NCBI GenBank assembly: GCA_001593925.1
Contig: LUCD01000075.1
Coordinates: forward strand, 1-6,873
DNA length: 6,873 nucleotides
Direction of reading: 5' to 3'
DNA from: Candidatus Bathyarchaeota archaeon B26-1
Lineage (GTDB): Archaea > Thermoproteota > Bathyarchaeia > Bathyarchaeales > B26-1
Every line of letters begins with the position of its first letter. Positions within the stretch are counted from its first letter, which is position 1. A program made the translations under genes and the position numbers. This document shows positions 1 through 5,860 of the stretch, piece after piece. Under the pieces are notes generated by a model. The model had not been told where the DNA came from. It ran no database searches and was given only the letters and a program-made list of their open reading frames with translations.

Positions 1-10
1 CTAAGCAATA

Positions 11-26
11 CCGTAAAACTTAAGTA
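11..26 (+). promoter_or_regulatory. Candidate BRE/TATA promoter of the permease gene
   Basis: The sequence reads GTAAAA (13-18, BRE-like) followed by CTTAAGTA (19-26, TATA-like). An archaeal start site about 25 bases downstream would fall near position 47, giving a leader of about 15 bases that still holds the GAGGT ribosome site at 56-60. The core resembles the candidate promoter of the creatininase-family gene (CTTAATTA). A second AT-rich box at 37-43 (TTTATTA) would put transcription start at the ATG itself, so it is the less likely choice. Confidence 0.35.
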
Positions 27-55
27 AAAAATGAAGTTTATTACTGCAGAAGGTT

Positions 56-60
56 GAGGT
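56..60 (+). promoter_or_regulatory. Ribosome binding site of the permease gene
   Basis: GAGGT lies one base before the ATG at 62 and matches the archaeal anti-Shine-Dalgarno core. The spacing is short, but the next in-frame ATG falls after the signal peptide has begun, so this start is the natural one. Confidence 0.5.
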
Positions 61-61
61 C

Positions 62-3000
62 ATGACCAGCCGAATACGTCACCTCGTTATTGCATGTTTG
101 ATTCTGTTAATGATTAGTTTGGTTCAGCTCCAGACCGTCGAGGGGGAGACCTATGAGACCATGCAGATTTACGGCAGAGTTCTCGACATGCACGGAAACC
201 CCATCGGAAACGCGACGGTCTTCATCCTCGACTGGACAACCCAGTCCTACGTGGTTACCTCAACAGACCCAGATGGATACTACAACGCAACAGTAGTTAA
301 ACGTGACATAATAGGTAGACATGAATACATTGTGTACGCTTGGCATAAAAACGAGTTAGGAGTCTTCGATTATATCCCCAGCATTTACCCCCAGAACGTT
401 TTAGATTCTGAAAGTAGAGTTAAGGATTCGAAAGAAATAGTCTTCACGCTTACGCCTGCGGCCACCATATTCCTGACTGGAAAGCTCTTCTTCGTCCTGA
501 GTAGGGGTGAAGCCTACTGGTACACCTTCGAGGTGGTGGACGCTGTCAACAAGGAGAGACTGAGCGACGAGAGAAACTCAATATACGTCTACGGCGACCC
601 GCCTTACGGTTATGAGGGGGGAGGAATAGACTACGTCTCAGCGGAGTTCTTCAATAAAAGCGCCGTAGTAATCCCGGCTGACACCCCGGTATACATCAAG
701 GTTAGAGCCAAGTTTTACAGCATATGGGTAGTGAAGCCTTCCAGATACGAAATTATAGAGGGCCTGATAGACAATAATGGTAAACCTTTCAACTTCAGCC
801 AAGGAGAATCCGCAGTCCTAGACCTTAGAATCTACTCTTACATGACGAGTATAGCCGCGATGAGAGAGGTCATCAGAACCTTCGAAGAGAAATTTGTAGA
901 GATGGAGGCTATAGGCTTCTTCACAGGCGGGGAGAGAGAGGACCTCCGATCGATCTCTGAGAAGATCAGCATGGCGGAGAAGAAGCTTCCACCCTCAACC
1001 CCCAACCCAACAGACGAGGACCTAAAGGTTGTACGCTTATTGCTTGAGGAGTCCTACGCCGTCTCGCGGGCTCTTGAATGGCGGATAAACTACATGAAGA
1101 GTCTGGCTCAGTCCCACGCTTCTTTCTTCCCATTCTTCTTCGCGTCCTTCACCGTGATCTTCATATCCTTCATATTCGAGAATGAACGGAAGAAGATCGT
1201 GGGCTCGTTGCTTTTCTATCCATTCATGATCGTGGCGTTGTATCTCCTGTATCCCGGGATAAGGTTGATGGTTAGAACCGACGTGGTGTTCCACATACCC
1301 CTATCGCCCACCGAAAGCCTCAAGGTGGTGATCCCCGGCTTACTCGTGTTCTTGACCTTGGCCATCACGGCTATAGCCTTGATCCTCTCGGTTTTCTTCC
1401 TCTTTCCGAGGATATATAGGCCTCCCGAGATCGAGGGGAAGCCTTTATTGAGAAGCATAGTCTCCGTGATCTTCTCGCTTGGCAAACGTAACGTTAAACG
1501 TAGGAAGTATAGAAGCATCCTCTGCATGACCAACCTAACCATCCTAATCTTCGCCTTCACAGCTCTGACGTCCTTCTCAAACGTCTATCAGGTCTTAACG
1601 GAGTCCTCCGCAACCTCAGTCACGGTCAACGGGGTCTTGATCAAGAAGACACCGTCCGACGTTGTTGAGATCAGAGGTAGCCAAGACTTCTTCACTATAC
1701 CTGAGATCGGAGCCCTGTCGGATTATGGGGTTGAAGATACCGCATTAAAGGTTGAGAACATCCCGCTGGCAACCCCCATTCTAATGCTCAAAACCTCAGG
1801 GCGTTCGGCGTCCATCTATGGGGTTGTAGGGGTCAAACCGAGCCTCGAGGATCAAGTTACCGGAATAAGTCAGTACATCACGGGAGTCTTAAACGACACA
1901 TCTGAGGATGGGATAGTTCTAGGCGAGAATGTTGCTAATAAGCTGGGAGTCGGGATAGGCGACACGGTTCAAGTGTACAACGTATCGACCGGCGGGTTCG
2001 AGGAGTTCCGAGGCTCATTCAAGGTTGTAGGAATACTCAAACCGGACTTCTTCAAACTGCAAGATGTTAACGGTCATCCCTTTGCACCCTTCAAGCTTGT
2101 TGAAGGAGAAGAGACGCCGACAGGTGGCGGTGACACGGTTATGTTCACCTACGAGACTGCTTTGAAGATAGCGAGCAGAAACGTGATTGGAATCTCGAGG
2201 GTCTTCAGCTTCCTCAAAGACTCCTCACAGGCTAGTATAGCCGAGTTCTCTAGGAGAATGGCTCTGAAGGGTTACGTTGCTTGGGCTATCAGCAACGGCA
2301 GATTGACCAAGTATTATACAGGTGTCACGTTCGAGGTTAAAGGCGCCACGCATATCATAGTTCCGTTAATAATATCGTTACTCAACGTTTCGTTGGTTTT
2401 CTTGAATATTATGGAGGAGAGAAAGAAGGAGATATCATTACTGTCGATTATCGGTTTGAACCCATCCCACATAACCTACGTCTTCTTAGCCGAGTCGATC
2501 GTTATGGGGGTTGTATCCGGCGGGATCGGATACTTCTTCGGTTTAGGCGCTTACAGGATTATGAGCCTCTTAGGGCCGTCTGGCCAGATAGGTGTCAGGG
2601 AGAAGCTCGAATGGTACTGGGGTGTTGTAGGAGTCTTACTCTCAATCCTTGTATCGGTCTTATCGACGATCCATCCTGCCAGCAAGGCTGTTGCGGCTGT
2701 AACGCCCTCCCTCAAGAGGATCAAGCTCTCAGAAAGGGAACGTAAAGAGCGGGAGAAGAGAATCTTCAAGACTTACCACGCACGAGATTACACGATGCCC
2801 CTGAAAGTCAAGGTTAGAGAGGAAGAGTTCTTCTTCTCGTACATAATGGACCGTTTGAAGGAGATGGCCGGCCACTACTTGGAGAGGATTGAGAACCTAA
2901 GAACCGAGGAAACGATCACGCCTGACGGATCGAGGGTTAGGAAGATATACTTCCACTACACCTACACCGAGGACGGAGATCAATACACGACGATCAACGT

Positions 3001-3166
3001 GTTGACGGCTACAAAGCGGCCTAAAGACGACTACTACGTGCTAACCCTGAACTCGAAGCCTGAAGCCGCAGGAATACCCGAAACGGTGGTAGACACAACG
3101 GTCAGCATCATAAAGGATATGTTGAAGGATTGGGTTGAGAGGAGGAAGTCGCTCTTCGGAGGGTAA
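62..3166 (+). CDS. FtsX/MacB-type ABC transporter permease with extracellular regulatory-like domain
   Basis: Predicted membrane subunit of an ABC transporter or mechanotransmission complex of the FtsX/MacB/LolC superfamily; the substrate is unknown. Order of parts: signal peptide (about 1-28); carboxypeptidase-regulatory-like beta domain (about 33-95, with the pattern GRVLDMHGNPIGNATV then TDPDGYY); a further beta-rich region; a charged helical stretch (about 265-350); three membrane segments (about 354-372, 381-400, 422-450); basic loop NVKRRKYRS; membrane segment 4 (about 489-510); a MacB-like extracellular domain (about 511-760); membrane segments 5-7 (about 763-784, 804-828, 852-872). 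The family hallmarks are EERKKEISLLSIIGL after segment 5 and HPASKAVAAVTP after segment 7. Basic loops and segment number place the N-terminus outside and the C-terminus inside. About 145 further residues follow segment 7, which is long for an FtsX-type permease. Such permeases need a separate ATPase; none is encoded here, so it probably lies to the left or elsewhere. The start is supported by GAGGT and the signal peptide. Confidence 0.85.
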   Translation: MTSRIRHLVIACLILLMISLVQLQTVEGETYETMQIYGRVLDMHGNPIGNATVFILDWTTQSYVVTSTDPDGYYNATVVKRDIIGRHEYIVYAWHKNELGVFDYIPSIYPQNVLDSESRVKDSKEIVFTLTPAATIFLTGKLFFVLSRGEAYWYTFEVVDAVNKERLSDERNSIYVYGDPPYGYEGGGIDYVSAEFFNKSAVVIPADTPVYIKVRAKFYSIWVVKPSRYEIIEGLIDNNGKPFNFSQGESAVLDLRIYSYMTSIAAMREVIRTFEEKFVEMEAIGFFTGGEREDLRSISEKISMAEKKLPPSTPNPTDEDLKVVRLLLEESYAVSRALEWRINYMKSLAQSHASFFPFFFASFTVIFISFIFENERKKIVGSLLFYPFMIVALYLLYPGIRLMVRTDVVFHIPLSPTESLKVVIPGLLVFLTLAITAIALILSVFFLFPRIYRPPEIEGKPLLRSIVSVIFSLGKRNVKRRKYRSILCMTNLTILIFAFTALTSFSNVYQVLTESSATSVTVNGVLIKKTPSDVVEIRGSQDFFTIPEIGALSDYGVEDTALKVENIPLATPILMLKTSGRSASIYGVVGVKPSLEDQVTGISQYITGVLNDTSEDGIVLGENVANKLGVGIGDTVQVYNVSTGGFEEFRGSFKVVGILKPDFFKLQDVNGHPFAPFKLVEGEETPTGGGDTVMFTYETALKIASRNVIGISRVFSFLKDSSQASIAEFSRRMALKGYVAWAISNGRLTKYYTGVTFEVKGATHIIVPLIISLLNVSLVFLNIMEERKKEISLLSIIGLNPSHITYVFLAESIVMGVVSGGIGYFFGLGAYRIMSLLGPSGQIGVREKLEWYWGVVGVLLSILVSVLSTIHPASKAVAAVTPSLKRIKLSERERKEREKRIFKTYHARDYTMPLKVKVREEEFFFSYIMDRLKEMAGHYLERIENLRTEETITPDGSRVRKIYFHYTYTEDGDQYTTINVLTATKRPKDDYYVLTLNSKPEAAGIPETVVDTTVSIIKDMLKDWVERRKSLFGG

Positions 3167-3169
3167 TTA

Positions 3170-3188
3170 CCGGGCGTACAAACCCCGG
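3170..3188. terminator. Small hairpin in the convergent gap after the permease gene
   Basis: CCGGG (3170-3174) can pair with CCCGG (3184-3188) across a 9-base loop, 3 bases after the TAA of the permease gene. No U-tract follows on the plus strand, so a terminator role is weak. The 118-base gap to 3284 lies between two convergent genes and holds no credible reading frame. On the minus strand, pyrimidine-rich stretches around 3190-3225 could act as a U-rich archaeal terminator for the creatininase-family gene. Confidence 0.2.
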
Positions 3189-3284
3189 GCTCCAAAGACT
3201 TATGAAGAAAGATAGAACAGAGTAATACGCCCAGATTATGAGAGCTGCTCTCCGAGAGGAGTTTTGTGAAGGGCGGCCGTCGGC

Positions 3285-4073
3285 TCACTCGATGTAGCGT
3301 CGCGGATTCTTCTCAAGCCATTCCACGTATTCACCCAGCGCGTCTACCACTGGTAGCAGCTTCTCCGCCACGTCTTCGAGCGCTTTCAAACCTAACTCCA
3401 CATCGATGTTCGCTCGTGGTGGAATATGTTGCAGCTCGTCCGTGTAATGGTAGCCCACCATCCCGTACCGTTGCACCTTCCGTAAGGGTTCAGCCAACCG
3501 TCCCTCCTCCTCGTCCTTGAGCTTGCTCAAATCTGGTATCGCGTGTTCTTTTCCTAGAATCTTCGCCGCCGCGTAGGCCAGCATCGCCTCCTTATAGTTA
3601 CTGTCGTAATTCGGTATCCTCTTACGTAGCTCTTCGTCGTCCACGTACCTCCAAGGATTGAGGAAGACCACTGGGATGTTCTCCTCCTCAAAGAGCGTCC
3701 GCACAGCGTTCCCGATAGGGATGCCGTTTGGTCCGTGAACGCTTAGGATGAAGATGCGGCGGAAACCCTGTCTCCATAACGCCCGCACGATAGCTTTAAG
3801 CATCTCAACTTGGACGTTTATGGGGATGGAGACCGCGCCTATGAAGGTGCTCGTCGCCCCGCTGAAGTTGTAGGTGAGCGGTGGGAGAACTATTCCCCCG
3901 CACTTCTCAGCCATCAACTTCGCGATGGCTGTGACAATATAATAATCGCATCCAAGCGGGACGTGTGGACCGTGTCCCTCAACCGGTCCTGTTGGAAGGA
4001 ACACGGGGGCGTCCTTCTCAAGCAGTTCCTTCGCCTCTCTCCACGTCATCTCGTCTAAAAAGACCTTCCTCAT
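3285..4073 (-). CDS. Creatininase-family metal-dependent amidohydrolase
   Basis: Predicted cytoplasmic enzyme of 262 residues, the usual size for the creatininase family, which hydrolyses amide bonds using two metal ions (creatinine, formamide intermediates of riboflavin/F420 synthesis, or mycofactocin peptide, depending on the branch). Motif 1 is intact: PTGPVEGHGPHVPLGCD, residues 27-43, gives metal ligands E32, H34 and D43. The central motif, usually NGHGGN, reads SVHGPN with H113 kept. The usual HAGExETS motif is replaced by DSNYKEAM (157-164): the glutamate (E162) is kept but the histidine position is Asp. The exact substrate therefore cannot be assigned. Start choice: an in-frame ATG exists at 4097, but the ATG at 4073 follows GGGGTGAGAAG, a strong ribosome site, and the candidate promoter would start transcription near 4094, inside the longer version. 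It is convergent with the permease and separated by 204 bases from the next minus-strand gene, so it is probably transcribed alone. Confidence 0.85.
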   Translation of the reverse strand: MRKVFLDEMTWREAKELLEKDAPVFLPTGPVEGHGPHVPLGCDYYIVTAIAKLMAEKCGGIVLPPLTYNFSGATSTFIGAVSIPINVQVEMLKAIVRALWRQGFRRIFILSVHGPNGIPIGNAVRTLFEEENIPVVFLNPWRYVDDEELRKRIPNYDSNYKEAMLAYAAAKILGKEHAIPDLSKLKDEEEGRLAEPLRKVQRYGMVGYHYTDELQHIPPRANIDVELGLKALEDVAEKLLPVVDALGEYVEWLEKNPRRYIE

Positions 4074-4077
4074 CTTC

Positions 4078-4084
4078 TCACCCC
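4078..4084 (-). promoter_or_regulatory. Ribosome binding site deciding the creatininase-family start
   Basis: Read on the minus strand this is GGGGTGA followed by GAAG and ATG. GGTGA matches the archaeal 16S tail and sits 4 bases before the ATG at 4073. No comparable motif precedes the longer in-frame ATG at 4097, so this site decides the start. Confidence 0.6.
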
Positions 4085-4116
4085 ATCGACAGGCCAATAG
4101 AGCTTCGTTGTTGCCC

Positions 4117-4133
4117 TAATTAAGTCTTTTTAT
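4117..4133 (-). promoter_or_regulatory. Candidate BRE/TATA promoter of the creatininase-family gene
   Basis: On the minus strand an A-rich BRE-like stretch (AAAAAGA) is followed by CTTAATTA (4117-4124). Counting about 25 bases downstream predicts a transcript start near 4094, giving a leader of roughly 20 bases that carries the GGTGA site. Confidence 0.45.
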
Positions 4134-4192
4134 TCCATTCTTTCCGTGGTTTGTGAGTGTATTCTCTTCGGTAAAGTGTGTTTTCCAGTATC

Positions 4193-4219
4193 AACTTGAG
4201 TATGAGGAGTCTTCAAGTT
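4193..4219. repeat. Inverted repeat between the two minus-strand genes
   Basis: AACTTGA (4193-4199) and TCAAGTT (4213-4219) form a perfect 7-base inverted repeat with a 13-base spacer, plus one possible G-U pair inside. It lies about 60 bases past the stop of the anchored-protein gene and about 70 bases upstream of the candidate TATA box of the creatininase-family gene. It could be a 3'-end hairpin of the former transcript or an operator of the latter. A 7-base match in AT-rich DNA may also be chance. Confidence 0.3.
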
Positions 4220-4277
4220 AAGCAATTCTTCATCAGCTTTCGACCAATTCACAGCCTCTGGAAAAGAGGTGTTTTAA

Positions 4278-5537
4278 CTATCCTTCGGAGAGTATGGTCT
4301 CTCTGTAAACGTCCATTGGAGTCTTAATCTCCTTCGGCGTCTTCTCGTTCCTGTCATACATGTACATGACCACGTATTCTAGGGTTCCGTTCTTCGGGCT
4401 TGTGAAGTGGAACGTGGCGCCTTTATCGACGTCGGCCTCGGTGAGGAAGGTCTCGTTGCTTATGCACCAGAAGATTCTCCATTTCCCAGCGTAGGGCGCC
4501 TTAAACCTTGTTGTGTAGACTTCCCCAGCCTTGATCGGCTTGTAGACGTCCTCGCGTTTCCAGATATCCCTAAACCGTAGAACCCCTATCACAACCTTCT
4601 CTCCGAGGTAAGCGTAGTTCGCCCCCACCGACGGCGCGTCATGGGTGAAGTCCTCCCAGAACGGGTCTGGATAATGGATTCCATGATAAGTTAGGCGGTG
4701 ATTCTCGGCGCCGGGTGGAAACGTTAGGAACCAGATGAAGTCACCCTCATACTTGTAGGCCCTGTGGAAGTTTATTAGACCTATGCATCCGGGTGGCGGA
4801 TGGACGTTCTGATCGGTCCAGTCGTAGGGGGGTCCGGGATGGGTCTTTACGTACTCCGCCAACTTCGACCTCTTCGAGTCGATCAGTATGTCCCTGCCGG
4901 GCTCCTTGAACATGAAGGCCGCCAGACGCGACTTTGCGTGCATACCCTGCTGATTCACGTTCTTCACGGGTCTAACCTCGAGCCAAGGCTCCCTCGTAAC
5001 CCGGTAGATGGTCGTTATGTCTTGTGGGTAGCCATGCCTCATCCCGACGCCGGCATGCTCAACTACGATCTCTTCAGCCGTGTTCTTGATGATCTTCGTG
5101 TACCTCGTTCCCATCCCGAAGTTTCTGGTGCCCGTGTCGTGAACCTTGTAGAGCTCGTTCCCTGAGGTTATACGATCACCCATCTTTGCGTGAATCGTGA
5201 TCGAGTCCTCCCTGTTCGAGAAGAGGAAGAGGTAGAAGTGGTCGTTCTCGATCATGGCGTCCCCCTCAAACTCGTAATCGGTCACGTTGTAGGGGACCCA
5301 TCTCCACTTATGCCTGTCCTGAAGCGCGTAAGGGAAGGGGTTCTTCATGAGGTACTTCCGACGGGTATCCCAAAGCCTCAGACCGGAAGACGGAGGCTCC
5401 AACTCGTCCTCTCCCCCAACCATATAGTGAAGATAGTAATAAGTTGCACTTAAAGCAAATATAACTGTTAGGACCAGTCCGATTAGTCTACGCATCTCCC
5501 GAAGCCTTCCAAGACCCCTTGAACGTTCCTCAATCAT
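4278..5537 (-). CDS. Membrane-anchored extracellular protein of unknown function
   Basis: The protein has 419 residues: a short basic N-terminus, one hydrophobic segment (about 18-38) with no clear cleavage site, then about 380 extracellular residues. The basic residues before the segment predict N-inside, C-outside, so it is a signal-anchored surface protein. The outer part is rich in aromatic residues and alternating beta-strand-like patterns (for example HFYLFLF, WRIFWCI, YVVMYMY), suggesting one or two beta-sandwich domains. Only two cysteines are present (251 and 358), which could form a disulfide. Histidines and acidic residues cluster at about 287-308 (YHGIHYPDPFWEDFTHD). I do not recognise a family with confidence; the fold could be of the carbohydrate-binding or mutarotase-like kind, but this is only an impression. 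Two starts are possible: ATG 5537, preceded directly by AAGGAAGG, or ATG 5495 (residue 15), preceded by GGGAG. Both keep the membrane segment. No ATPase or enzyme motif was seen. Confidence 0.75.
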   Translation of the reverse strand: MIEERSRGLGRLREMRRLIGLVLTVIFALSATYYYLHYMVGGEDELEPPSSGLRLWDTRRKYLMKNPFPYALQDRHKWRWVPYNVTDYEFEGDAMIENDHFYLFLFSNREDSITIHAKMGDRITSGNELYKVHDTGTRNFGMGTRYTKIIKNTAEEIVVEHAGVGMRHGYPQDITTIYRVTREPWLEVRPVKNVNQQGMHAKSRLAAFMFKEPGRDILIDSKRSKLAEYVKTHPGPPYDWTDQNVHPPPGCIGLINFHRAYKYEGDFIWFLTFPPGAENHRLTYHGIHYPDPFWEDFTHDAPSVGANYAYLGEKVVIGVLRFRDIWKREDVYKPIKAGEVYTTRFKAPYAGKWRIFWCISNETFLTEADVDKGATFHFTSPKNGTLEYVVMYMYDRNEKTPKEIKTPMDVYRETILSEG

Positions 5538-5740
5538 CCTTCCTTGATGGCCTTAACCTCTAATAACTTTTTCTTCGATTCTACCCGTTGCGAAGCAGAT
5601 ACTCCTATAATAGACGAGGGCGCATCGGTAACCGTTGTACGCGGCCCATCGCCCCGGAGGCTTTGGATGCGGAAAGCTCCAAGCTTACCGTTATCCGCCA
5701 TGGAAAGGGATTTTGAAAGGGAAACGCGTTGAAAGGACAC
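5534..5740 (-). CDS. Doubtful small reading frame overlapping the anchored-protein start
   Basis: This open frame has 68 codons from a GTG, or 55 from the ATG at 5701. Its TGA overlaps the ATG of the anchored-protein gene as ATGA, the geometry of translational coupling, and its last codons contain the AAGGAAGG that precedes that ATG. The tail (KKKLLEVKAIKEG) looks protein-like. Against it: neither start has a clear ribosome site, the opposite strand is open over the same stretch, no signal peptide or domain is visible, and a TATA-like box for the next gene lies inside it. It may simply be promoter DNA that happens to be open. Confidence 0.2.
   Translation of the reverse strand: MSFQRVSLSKSLSMADNGKLGAFRIQSLRGDGPRTTVTDAPSSIIGVSASQRVESKKKLLEVKAIKEG
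5561..5577 (-). promoter_or_regulatory. Candidate BRE/TATA promoter of the anchored-protein gene
   Basis: On the minus strand the order is CGAAGAAAA (BRE-like, purine rich) followed by AGTTATTA (5561-5568). A start site about 25 bases downstream would fall near 5540, only a few bases before the ATG at 5537. That implies a leaderless or nearly leaderless message, or a leader of about 45 bases if translation begins at 5495. Confidence 0.4.
5703..5737. repeat. Three short GAAAGG direct repeats in the divergent promoter region
   Basis: GAAAGGGA occurs at 5703-5710 and 5715-5722, and GAAAGGA at 5731-5737; the last two copies also share TTGAAAGG. The start-to-start spacings are 12 and 16 bases. 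They lie between divergent genes, where a regulator could bind, but they are short and purine rich, so chance is possible. Confidence 0.3.
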
Positions 5741-5742
5741 TT

Positions 5743-5777
5743 AGAACAAAATAATCACAATCTCTCCATCTTGTTCT
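5743..5777. repeat. Inverted repeat upstream of the Ig-like protein gene
   Basis: AGAACAA (5743-5749) and TTGTTCT (5771-5777) form a perfect 7-base inverted repeat separated by 21 bases. It lies about 45-80 bases upstream of the candidate TATA box of the Ig-like protein gene. An operator role is possible but the long spacer makes chance equally likely. Confidence 0.25.
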
Positions 5778-5815
5778 GGCAGTCCCGCCGGAATGGTGAA
5801 GCCTTCAATATAATA

Positions 5816-5829
5816 GAAAAGTAAATATA
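5816..5829 (+). promoter_or_regulatory. Candidate BRE/TATA promoter of the Ig-like protein gene
   Basis: GAAAAG (5816-5821, BRE-like) is followed by TAAATATA (5822-5829), a good archaeal TATA box. Start of transcription about 25 bases on would be near 5850, leaving a leader of about 10 bases. A weaker box, ATATAATA, at 5808-5815 would give a start near 5837. Confidence 0.5.
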
Positions 5830-5850
5830 CCTTCTTAAGGATAATCTCAA

Positions 5851-5855
5851 GGGGG
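5851..5855 (+). promoter_or_regulatory. G-rich ribosome binding site of the Ig-like protein gene
   Basis: GGGGG followed by TTGGA precedes the ATG at 5861 at 5 bases. It is an imperfect Shine-Dalgarno match. A second in-frame ATG follows immediately at 5864, so the true start could be either, differing by one residue. Confidence 0.35.
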
Positions 5856-5860
5856 TTGGA

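Noticed and set aside
1..27. Possible end of an upstream plus-strand gene (eight codons then TAA at 25-27)
   Set aside because: Eight codons are too few to judge, another frame is also open to the edge, and the same bases form the candidate promoter of the permease gene.
1037..1560. Two open frames of 85 and 114 codons on the minus strand within the permease gene
   Set aside because: Both are antisense to the membrane segments of a well-supported gene and have no protein-like pattern of their own.
3238..3262. Small dyads such as GAGAG-CTG-CTCTC in the gap between the permease and creatininase-family genes
   Set aside because: The stems are 5 bases or less with overlapping alternatives and no T-run adjacent, so no terminator or operator can be supported.
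4800..5453. Two plus-strand open frames (121 and 87 codons) opposite the anchored-protein gene
   Set aside because: They are antisense shadows: no ribosome site, and compositions rich in Val, Arg and Leu without domain features.
5544..5732. A 62-codon plus-strand frame in the divergent intergenic region
   Set aside because: It has no ribosome site, starts inside the promoter of the anchored-protein gene, and its translation shows no domain or signal. It is opposite another doubtful frame.
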